From Planctomycetota bacterium (lineage in GTDB: Bacteria > Planctomycetota > UBA1135 > GCA-002686595): a stretch of DNA of 64,000 nt. Where the stretch lies: the NCBI GenBank assembly GCA_012959525.1, contig DUDB01000056.1, positions 1-64,000 of the forward strand, in the 5' to 3' direction. The notes beneath the pieces are model-generated. The model ran no database searches. It saw nothing but the letters and a program-made list of their open reading frames with translations, and had not been told where the DNA came from. A program made the translations under genes and the position numbers. Numbering within the stretch: position 1 is the stretch's first letter; each line of letters starts with the position of its first letter. Below are positions 52,365 to 59,699 of this stretch, in pieces.

Positions 52365-53455
52365 GTGCGCACCTCTGACCGTGAACGCACTAGGAGGAAC
52401 AGGAAGAACGGCCCTCCCACCAGGGACATCAACACCCCCGGCTTGAACAGCTCGCGCTCCATCAGATACCTCTGCGCAACGTCCGCACCCAGCAGAAAGA
52501 TCGCGCCCCCCACCAAGGAAAGGGGGAGGAGGGTGCGGTAGGAGCGGAATCCCGCCAGGCGCACGAGGTGCGGCACGACGAGCCCTACGAAGGCAATCTG
52601 GCCGGCCACCGCGACCGCGGCCGCAGCCGCCAGGGAAGCGGTCACCAAGGCGAGCAGCTTGGTCCGCGTGGTGTTCACACCGAGGGACTCAGCGTTCTCC
52701 TCGCCGGCGGCGAACAGATCCAATTCGCGCGCCACAAATGGCAAGGCCAACGCGGCACAGGCTGCGCCCGTCCACACGATTCCCACCTGGGTCCAGCTCT
52801 TGTCCTTGAGGCTGCCAAAACTCCAGTGGTAGACGGCTTCCGCGGTCTGCCAGTCATGCTCCACCAGCCACGCCTGGATGGCTGCCAGGATGCCGGCGAT
52901 ACAGGCATTGATGGCAATCCCCACGAGAAGCAGCGTCGGCACCGAGACGCGGCCCCCGACTCCTCCAACCGCCGCGACCAGGAGAGCTACACTGCAGGCT
53001 CCAGCGAAGCCCGTGATCGTCACCAGAAGAGGCGAGTGCTTGGCAGCCTGGTCGAGCAGGTCGATGCCACCCGCAACGTTTGATCCGTAGCCCCCCACCA
53101 ACATGATTCCCAGCGTTGCGCCCAGCCCTGCGCCGGCAGTGATGCCCAAGATCGAAGGTGAGGCTAGCCCGTTACGGAACACGCCCTGCAACAAGGCACC
53201 CGAACAGGCCAGAGATGCGCCAACACCACAGGCCACCAGGGTCTTGCAGGTCACCAACTCGAAGATGAGTTGGTGATGGCCTTCCAGAGGAGTGTCGGTT
53301 CCCAAGATGCCCCCCAAGCCTTGCAGGAATTGGTCCGTGCCGAAGGTCATGGTTGTGCCCTTGAGGCAGGAGAGGACCACGAGCCCCAGTAGGCCGACAC
53401 CCATGACGAGGGCAGCGACCACCCCCGCTCGGGTTCCTGTTCTGGCGACGCTCAT
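52358..53455 (-). CDS. FecCD/BtuC-family ABC transporter permease
   Basis: The start is set at MSVARTGTRAG (53455); the frame extends further but without hydrophobic content. The 365-residue permease has about 9-10 membrane helices. Typical FecCD segments are CSGALLQGVFRNGLASPSILGITAGAGLGA, the coupling-helix GSLKDKSW region, LGVNTTRTKLLAL, VAGQIAFVGLVVPHLVRLAGF and ERELFKPGVLMSLVGGPFFLFLL. The family imports cobalamin, haem or iron-siderophore. It forms the transporter with the ATPase downstream. The divergent 421-base gap presumably carries its promoter. Confidence 0.93.
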   Translation of the reverse strand: MSVARTGTRAGVVAALVMGVGLLGLVVLSCLKGTTMTFGTDQFLQGLGGILGTDTPLEGHHQLIFELVTCKTLVACGVGASLACSGALLQGVFRNGLASPSILGITAGAGLGATLGIMLVGGYGSNVAGGIDLLDQAAKHSPLLVTITGFAGACSVALLVAAVGGVGGRVSVPTLLLVGIAINACIAGILAAIQAWLVEHDWQTAEAVYHWSFGSLKDKSWTQVGIVWTGAACAALALPFVARELDLFAAGEENAESLGVNTTRTKLLALVTASLAAAAAVAVAGQIAFVGLVVPHLVRLAGFRSYRTLLPLSLVGGAIFLLGADVAQRYLMERELFKPGVLMSLVGGPFFLFLLVRSRSEVRTW

Positions 53456-53876
53456 GGGGAGCAGGGTAGCAGGTTGGGGCAGACGCTCTAGCCCCACTCG
53501 GGCGGTAGCCGAACCTGGGTCGACGCCCTGATCCCCTGCCGCACACGAACCCCGTATCGAGGCCCGCCGGCGACCTGATTTGGGGGGAGGGGCGCTTGGG
53601 GTGCGGGGCTGCCCATCGGGGCCGATCACTCCGTCAAGACGGAGGGCCCAGGCGCCTCCATTCCGTGAAGCCCAGACTTGCGTGGAGTCCTCCCGAAGGA
53701 CGCCGTATTCTTCTCAGGAACCAGAGCTTTCCGACGCGGCACCTACTGCTCAGCGTTTCGCCGCTGGGTCACGAGATTTCACTTGCCTCAAGAGACACTC
53801 CTAAAGAAATTTGCTCTCGCGGAGACCTTGGAATAGCGGCACCCCCTAGGCCGCGCTCACCCTTACGAAAACCGTC
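53456..53876. other. 421-base divergent intergenic region of the importer locus
   Basis: It separates the permease gene (minus) from the NIPSNAP lipoprotein gene (plus) and should hold both promoters. A perfect inverted repeat CTCCGTC/GACGGAG lies at 53630-53645. Bases 53770-53830 are visibly AT-richer than the rest. No B12 box (GCCACTG-like) was found on either strand, and no Fur box could be recognised. No small gene is supported. Confidence 0.5.
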
Positions 53877-54656
53877 ATGCGATCATCCTCACAACCGTGC
53901 ACCCGTCTCCTGCTTGCTCTCTTGGTCATCCTGGGAGGATGCGCTGGCTTACCCAAGGGGTCGAAGAGCTCGACAAGCCTGCTGGAGTTGAGGGCCTACC
54001 ATTGCTCTACCCCAGAAGGGCAACTGGCAACACTTCAGTTCGTGCGGGACGCGTACCAGCCCGCTCTGCACCGTCAGGGCATAGGACCGGTCGGGGTATT
54101 CACACCCGTGGAAGATGGAGTGTTGGACGTCTACCTCCTGTGCCCCTACTCGAGCCCGAGCCAGCTACTAGAGCGCAATACTCGTCTGGACGAAGACGTG
54201 GAGTTCTTGGCTTTAGCCAAGGAGTTTGCTCCAAGCGGCGCACCCCTGCCCTACACGAGGATCGAGAGTCGGATACTGAGGGCCTTCGATGGACTGCCCC
54301 AGGTGATCCCCCCTCCCTCGAAGAGCCAGGAGCGCCTGTTGGAGCTGCGCATTTATGAGAGCCGCAATGAAGAGTTGGCACGGCGTAAGGTTGAGATGTT
54401 CAACACGGGCGAGATCCAACTCATGCAAGACGTCGAATTGGGGCCTGTGTTCTTCGGTGAATCGTTCGGGGCTGCAGACATGCCCAACCTCGTCTACATG
54501 CTGTCAGCCGAAAGTGAGGAGGCGCACAAGGAGCACTGGCAGCGTTTCCTGAAGCATCCCGACTGGGCCCGCATGCGGGATCTGCCCCGCTATGCCGACA
54601 CGGTTAGCAAGATCACAAGCACAATGCTGCGACCCGCGGCGGGCTCTGACATCTAG
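53877..54656 (+). CDS. NIPSNAP-family lipoprotein
   Basis: The 259-residue product has a lipoprotein signal with lipobox-like LVILGGC (Cys22). Two ferredoxin-like NIPSNAP modules follow: LLELRAYHCSTPEGQLATLQFVRDAYQPALHRQGI, then LLELRIYESRNEELARRKVEMFNTGEIQLMQDVELGPVFFGESFGA. The segment ending in WQRFLKHPDWARMRD is a typical NIPSNAP terminus. NIPSNAP proteins have varied and poorly known roles, and one group has a haem-binding-like dimeric alpha-beta barrel fold. Being a surface or periplasmic lipoprotein between the genes of a metal-chelate importer suggests a ligand-binding or ligand-processing role. This is inference. Confidence 0.82.
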   Translation: MRSSSQPCTRLLLALLVILGGCAGLPKGSKSSTSLLELRAYHCSTPEGQLATLQFVRDAYQPALHRQGIGPVGVFTPVEDGVLDVYLLCPYSSPSQLLERNTRLDEDVEFLALAKEFAPSGAPLPYTRIESRILRAFDGLPQVIPPPSKSQERLLELRIYESRNEELARRKVEMFNTGEIQLMQDVELGPVFFGESFGAADMPNLVYMLSAESEEAHKEHWQRFLKHPDWARMRDLPRYADTVSKITSTMLRPAAGSDI

Positions 54657-54700
54657 AGGGCTCGGGTGGTGGCTCGGCCGGGACCTGCTACCCTGCCCTC

Positions 54701-55666
54701 ATGCTCCCTTTCCGCCCATCGGCTCCAAGCCTCGGAGCCCGCAAGTCCACGCTGCTTGCCGGATGCATGCTGGGGATCTGCGTTTCGAGCTGCGGTGGCG
54801 AGCAGACCTCGCTCCCCGATCCCGGTGCGGTACCGGCAGGCATGCGCTCTGTGACCCTGGGCGACGGCTCGCTACTTCATGTTCCAAATCAGGCTCAGCG
54901 CATTCTGCCGGCAACCTCTGCCGCCGTGGATCTGCTCACGGACCTGGAACTTCACGATCGGGTCATCGCCATTCCCCTGGCTGCATTCTCGTGGTCAGTG
55001 GCAGCCCGCGAACCCGAGAGATGGAGTGAGCACACGGTTCTGAACGCACTTGAGGGCGAGGCCATCCTCGCCCTCAAGCCGGACCTGATCATCGCAGCTC
55101 CCTGGTCCTATCAGGGACCTCTATGGGTGGCGCGTTCGGTGAACATCCCCGTCTTGCCCCTACCCGATGCCAAGAGTTGGATTGAGATCGAGGCTGGCAT
55201 CTCCTTGGCCGGAAGGGCCTTGGGTGTGCAGGACCGCGCCGAAACCCTCATGGATGATCTGGCCGCGCGCCGGTCCAAGCTCGCCGCTGCGGGCCGGCCT
55301 TCACGCCGCATGGTGGCGTACTCGAATTTCGGGGCGGGCGGACACACGTCGGGCACGGGGACGACGCTGGATCTGGCCATCGCACTCGCTGGCATGGAGA
55401 ACGCGGTGGACGGGAAGGGCCATTGTGAACTCAGCCTGGAGGAGATCCTCAGCATTAGTCCTGAGGTATTCCTGACAAGCACGGGGCGCGACATGGTGTC
55501 GCCGGGGGCAGAGTTTCTACGCAACGAACCCGTACTGTCTCATTTGGAGGCCGTTAAAAAAGGCCGGATAATCGTCCTTCCGGCAGAGCTGTTCAGCGCA
55601 TCCTCCCACCGCATCCTTGATGCTGCGGAAGAAGTTGCACGTCAGGTCGACCTCCTCTTCAATTAG
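54701..55666 (+). CDS. BtuF/FepB-type substrate-binding lipoprotein
   Basis: The 321-residue product has a signal segment with a lipoprotein-like CMLGICVSSCGG ending. The periplasmic-binding fold then has QRILPATSAAVDLLTDLELHDRVIAIP, LKPDLIIAAPWSYQG, DAKSWIEIEAGISLAGRALGVQ and ILSISPEVFLTSTGRDM. These features are those of class III binding proteins for cobalamin, haem or siderophores. It completes the importer with the permease and ATPase. It follows the NIPSNAP gene by 44 bases on the same strand. The ligand cannot be assigned. Confidence 0.88.
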   Translation: MLPFRPSAPSLGARKSTLLAGCMLGICVSSCGGEQTSLPDPGAVPAGMRSVTLGDGSLLHVPNQAQRILPATSAAVDLLTDLELHDRVIAIPLAAFSWSVAAREPERWSEHTVLNALEGEAILALKPDLIIAAPWSYQGPLWVARSVNIPVLPLPDAKSWIEIEAGISLAGRALGVQDRAETLMDDLAARRSKLAAAGRPSRRMVAYSNFGAGGHTSGTGTTLDLAIALAGMENAVDGKGHCELSLEEILSISPEVFLTSTGRDMVSPGAEFLRNEPVLSHLEAVKKGRIIVLPAELFSASSHRILDAAEEVARQVDLLFN

Positions 55667-55737
55667 TCCACTGGCTGGGTTTGTGCCGGAGGTCAAAAGG
55701 GGGTACCCATTGGGGGGGGCTTTCGCTCTCTTCCATC

Positions 55738-56742
55738 ATGCTTGAAGACCATATCGCCCTCACCGAGTCGCAGAACCTCACCTCAATCCAGTCCTACCTC
55801 CTCTCACAGGAGTCGCGGTACCCCGAGGCCAATGGGGATTTCACCTGGGTGCTGTCGGCCATCAGCCTCTCGGCCAAGTTCATCGCGGCCCGTTGCCGGC
55901 GTGCACGCATCGAAGCCGTGTTGGGAGATGCCGGAGCCGAGAACGTCCATGCAGAGTCTCAGCAGAAACTGGACGTGATAGCCAACGAGTGCCTGCTGCG
56001 CTGCCTGGGCACGCGACCCACGGTGGCCATCGTGGCCTCCGAGGAGAACGAGGAGCCCCTGATTATCCATCGGGAGACGGACGGTGAGCGGCCCTACGTG
56101 GTTCTATTCGACCCCCTAGATGGCTCATCAAACTTGGATGTTTGCGGCGGCGTCGGGACCATTTTTAGCGTCCTGCACCACGACCGCCGAGCCCACCCCA
56201 TTGAGAACTCACCGCTCCAGCCGGGCGTGAACCAGCTGGCAGCAGGCTACGTGTTGTATGGGCCGTCCACGGTTCTGGTCCTGACTACAGGTAATGGAGT
56301 CCAGATGTTCGTACTCGACCCACAGATCGGCTCGTTCCTGTTGGTGGAGAAGGACATCCGTATCCCCGAGAAGAGCAAGAACTATTCGCTCAACGAGGCT
56401 TACACCTCCAGCTTCCCCAGCGGCTACCAGGAGTATCTGGCTTGGGCCCATGAGAACGGCTACTCACAGCGATACGTCGGCACCATGGTCGCCGACGTAC
56501 ACCGTATCTTGATGAAGGGCGGGGTGTTCATGTATCCGCCCACCGAGAAGGCGCCCAATGGCAAGTTGCGCTTGATGTACGAAGCCAACCCCATGTCCAT
56601 GCTGATCGAGCAGGCCGGAGGCAAGTCCTTCTCGGGCCTGCAGCGCACGCTGGAGATCCAACCGCGCGAACTCCACGAGCGGACCAGCGTGATCCTGGGA
56701 TCCACCGGGGAAGTGGAGAAAGTGCAGAAGTTCCTGCGCTAG
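55738..56742 (+). CDS. fbp: Fructose-1,6-bisphosphatase, class I
   Basis: Fbp hydrolyses fructose-1,6-bisphosphate to fructose-6-phosphate in gluconeogenesis and the pentose-phosphate or Calvin cycles. The start at MLEDHIALTESQN gives 334 residues. Metal and substrate motifs are VASEENEEP, LFDPLDGSSNLDVCGGVGTIFSVL, RYVGTMVADVHRILMKGGVFMYP and KLRLMYEANPMSMLIEQAGGKSF. All are typical class I segments. It is not coupled to its neighbours; the stop is 12 bases before the convergent M1 peptidase gene. Confidence 0.96.
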   Translation: MLEDHIALTESQNLTSIQSYLLSQESRYPEANGDFTWVLSAISLSAKFIAARCRRARIEAVLGDAGAENVHAESQQKLDVIANECLLRCLGTRPTVAIVASEENEEPLIIHRETDGERPYVVLFDPLDGSSNLDVCGGVGTIFSVLHHDRRAHPIENSPLQPGVNQLAAGYVLYGPSTVLVLTTGNGVQMFVLDPQIGSFLLVEKDIRIPEKSKNYSLNEAYTSSFPSGYQEYLAWAHENGYSQRYVGTMVADVHRILMKGGVFMYPPTEKAPNGKLRLMYEANPMSMLIEQAGGKSFSGLQRTLEIQPRELHERTSVILGSTGEVEKVQKFLR

Positions 56743-56754
56743 CTACAAGAGTGC

Positions 56755-58473
56755 CTACCTGGGGCGCTTCATCAGGACCCGCGAGTTTGGATCAGCCTGA
56801 GGCGAGGCTCCCCGCGGAATGATGAGGACGCTCGTGCCCTCTTCCATCGCGACGCGCTGCAACTTGCCTGCGACCAACACCTCCACGGGCATGGGGAAGG
56901 CCATGCCGCCGGGAGTCTTCCAACTCAAGGTGCACTGGCGACCGGCAATGGAGACTTCCAACTCGGGAAGATCTGGTTGCCGCAGGTAGATCTCGAAGAA
57001 CCACCCAAGGTCCATGCCCGAGAGCTCCTCTGCGATAGCCTGCAACTCATCTGTAGAAGCAAAGCGGCAGGCCGAGCCGTCACGGCTCGATTCCATGGTG
57101 GGGTCGGGATAAGCCCAGCGGCGCAGAATCTTGAAGAAGACCTCGTCTCCCACGAGCCAGCGCAGGCTGTGGCAGATCCATGAACCCTTCATGTACACGT
57201 CGATGTCTGGAGCATCGGGGCGCTTGGATGCGAAGTACATGTCCTTGGTCGTGCGCGCACCACGCGGAGCCACGCTGCCCTTGTTCTCGATGCGTTTGAG
57301 ATCTGTGGCCATCTTCTTGGCATAGGCCTCTGGCCCGAAGCGCCGCTCCAGGTACACGGCCTGCAGGTATGTACCGATGCCCTCGTGGATCCAGAAGTCC
57401 TTCCAATCCCTGGCGGTGACGAGATTGGCCCACCACTCGTGAGAGAGCTCGTGGTGATGCAACCAGTCGTAGTCGTAGCCGGTAACGATGTCCCCGCGAT
57501 AGCCGTTGCCGTAGGCGATGATGCTCTGGTGCTCCATGCCCAGGTGCGGCGTCTCAGCGACGCCGTACTTGTCGGCGCGGAACGGGTAGGGGCCGCAAAC
57601 ATCCTCAAAGAAGGCCATCTGACGCTGGAACTCCTCGAAGAGTTTCTCGCCCTTGACCCGGTTCTCGGGGAGAACCCAATAGGTGAACTCAAAAGGCTCA
57701 CCCTCCACGCCCTGGTACTGAGTGGTGATGGTCTCATAGGGCGCGATGTTGAGGGCCACTCCGTAGTTGTTGATGGGAGTGGACACGTGCCAGTGGTGCG
57801 TGAGCCTGTCGCCTGAAGCCTCTCGAACTTCCAGAAGCCGGCCATTGCTCGCCACCACCAGGGGCGCGGGAACCGTGACGACAATGTCCATGGAATCGGG
57901 CTCATCGGAGGGATGGTCCTTGCAGGGCCACCAGACGTCCGCGCCCTCCCCCTGACACGTCGTCGCAATCCAATGCGACCCATCTGCGGTTCTCGACCAG
58001 GTAAACCCTCCATCCCAGGGCGGACGCGGGGCCTCACGCGGAACCCCGCCGTACTTCACGTGCACAACAAAGGTCTCGCCCGTGCTACGGCGGGAGAGGG
58101 GGATCTGGATTTCGCCGTCATGGTGACGGAAGGAGACCTTGGACAGTACGAGAGAGTCGGCCCCAGGGGCACTGATCCAAACTCCGTCAACCGTCAGGGC
58201 ATCATCCAGATCCAGCATGATCGCACCTGTCGATTCCACGAGCTTGGCCGTCATGGTCAAGGTCCCGGCGATGCGCTTCTCGTCGGGGAAGATCTCAAGC
58301 TCCAACCGGTAGTGCTTGACGTCGAAGACCTCCTGGGCGCGGCTGAGCTCACCACCAGAAGCCTTGACCGGGCGTGCTTGATCTTCTTGTGCTTCCGCGG
58401 TGCTCGTGAGGAGCGGAAAACAGAGCGCCGCGCCGCCCATGGCTCGGGCGAGGTATCGGATTGTCATGACCAT
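56755..58473 (-). CDS. Exported M1-family aminopeptidase
   Basis: The 572-residue product has a Sec signal peptide (core AMGGAALCFPLLTSTAEA). It has the N-terminal beta-sheet domain (YRLELEIFPDEKRIAGTLTM) and the gluzincin site His341-Glu-Leu-Ser-His345 in HHHELSHEWWAN, with Glu364 in WIHEGIGTY as third ligand. The usual GxMEN exopeptidase motif appears as GMEHQ (residues 312-316), so it keeps the Glu but changes the Asn. The YMKGSW segment also fits M1. It should cleave peptides outside the cytoplasm. The next gene upstream is divergent, with a 77-base gap. Confidence 0.92.
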   Translation of the reverse strand: MVMTIRYLARAMGGAALCFPLLTSTAEAQEDQARPVKASGGELSRAQEVFDVKHYRLELEIFPDEKRIAGTLTMTAKLVESTGAIMLDLDDALTVDGVWISAPGADSLVLSKVSFRHHDGEIQIPLSRRSTGETFVVHVKYGGVPREAPRPPWDGGFTWSRTADGSHWIATTCQGEGADVWWPCKDHPSDEPDSMDIVVTVPAPLVVASNGRLLEVREASGDRLTHHWHVSTPINNYGVALNIAPYETITTQYQGVEGEPFEFTYWVLPENRVKGEKLFEEFQRQMAFFEDVCGPYPFRADKYGVAETPHLGMEHQSIIAYGNGYRGDIVTGYDYDWLHHHELSHEWWANLVTARDWKDFWIHEGIGTYLQAVYLERRFGPEAYAKKMATDLKRIENKGSVAPRGARTTKDMYFASKRPDAPDIDVYMKGSWICHSLRWLVGDEVFFKILRRWAYPDPTMESSRDGSACRFASTDELQAIAEELSGMDLGWFFEIYLRQPDLPELEVSIAGRQCTLSWKTPGGMAFPMPVEVLVAGKLQRVAMEEGTSVLIIPRGASPQADPNSRVLMKRPR

Positions 58474-58550
58474 GATGGGCGCGAGGATAACTTACCCGCA
58501 CGGCATAGGCTCATCTGGCTTGGGGCAAGAGCTCTGCGTAGGCTGCTCCA

Positions 58551-59699
58551 ATGCCCTTCCCCTCTAAGCAACTTGGAATTTACCTCCTGGCCCTTTGGGC
58601 CGCTCAGGTAGGCGCCCACGCCGGCCCCCAGGAAAAAACGCACGACGCCCGAGGGCGGTACCTAGAGCTGTGCGCCCGCTGCCACGGCCCTGAGGGCGCA
58701 GGCGATGGGACAGCTGAACTGCCTCAGCCCGCACGCTCCTTCAAGGACGGCGGCTTCTCCTATGGCAACACGCGCACGGCCATTCTGCGCACTATCACCT
58801 TTGGAATTCCCGGCACTCCCATGCCATCTCATGCCGGGGCAATTCCGGAGGTCGAACTCGCTGCTCTCGCCGACTATGTGATCTCCCTTGGGCCCGAGCG
58901 CAAGGCCGTCTCCGTGTCCGAGACCATTCTGCAGATAACCGATCGCGCTCAGATCGTACGCGGGTTTCTGCCTCCCATCATTGAAGGGGCGCCCCAGCGA
59001 ACACGGGGCTTGCTGGTTGGGCTCACCAGCGGCGCGTCCTTTGAGTACCGCGTCGATGACGTGCGGTTCATTGCCGTGCGCCAAGGTGATTTCGTGCAAC
59101 GCCGGGATTGGACGGAGCGCGGCGGAAAGCCGCTCTTGCCCCTGGGGAAACCAACGCTGATCTGCGCCAAGGGGGACCCGGGGCCGGGCTTCGTTGCGGT
59201 ACACGAGTCACCGCGCGGGGTGAAGCGTGAGCCTCTACATTCACAACTGAAGCGGACGTGGACCGCAGGGCACCGTGCGGGCCTTGTCTATTGGCTGGAG
59301 GGAGAGAACGGAGCCGTCATGGCCAAGGTTCATGAAGAGCCCCGGGTAGCGGACACCTCGGCTGGTGCGGGTTTCGTTCGGGTACTGCGCCTGGAAGCCG
59401 GCGCCACACGCTGTGTTCTTGAGTTCAACACGTCCTACCTGACCCAAGGCTGCGGGGATCCCACGGGGATAATGGAGACGCGGGGTGAAGGCAGCCAGGC
59501 TCACGCTTCATCTCGGGTCCAGAACGACGGCCTGCAGCGCCTAGTCATCTTGCGCGGGCCAGCCAGCATGCGGGTGCAGCCCCAGAGCTTGCAGTTGACC
59601 ATGGAGCCCGGGCAGATAGCCGAGCTCGAAGTGCTCATGGTCACCGCCTTGGATTCGGGCGAGGACATATTGCCAAGCCTCTTGGAGCAAACCCGATGA
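58551..59699 (+). CDS. Exported c-type cytochrome with large non-haem C-terminal region
   Basis: The 382-residue product has a signal peptide (LGIYLLALWAAQVGAHA). A single-haem cytochrome c domain follows at about residues 33-115, with LELCARCHGPEGAGDG (CxxCH) and IPGTPMPSHAG supplying the likely Met ligand. Residues 120-382 are beta-rich with no known catalytic motif, for example IVRGFLPPIIEGAPQRTRGLLVGLTSGASFEYRVDDVRFIAV. This layout is seen in planctomycete exported proteins. It overlaps the next gene by 4 bases, so the two proteins are made together. It could accept electrons from a sugar dehydrogenase. Confidence 0.83.
   Translation: MPFPSKQLGIYLLALWAAQVGAHAGPQEKTHDARGRYLELCARCHGPEGAGDGTAELPQPARSFKDGGFSYGNTRTAILRTITFGIPGTPMPSHAGAIPEVELAALADYVISLGPERKAVSVSETILQITDRAQIVRGFLPPIIEGAPQRTRGLLVGLTSGASFEYRVDDVRFIAVRQGDFVQRRDWTERGGKPLLPLGKPTLICAKGDPGPGFVAVHESPRGVKREPLHSQLKRTWTAGHRAGLVYWLEGENGAVMAKVHEEPRVADTSAGAGFVRVLRLEAGATRCVLEFNTSYLTQGCGDPTGIMETRGEGSQAHASSRVQNDGLQRLVILRGPASMRVQPQSLQLTMEPGQIAELEVLMVTALDSGEDILPSLLEQTR

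Noticed and set aside
53630-53645. Perfect inverted repeat as a terminator or operator
   Set aside because: No U-tract and no gene end nearby. It may be an operator but there is no second site to support this.
53456-53876. Cobalamin riboswitch upstream of the FecCD-type permease
   Set aside because: No B12 box or other conserved riboswitch segment was found on either strand, so the importer could not be assigned to cobalamin this way.
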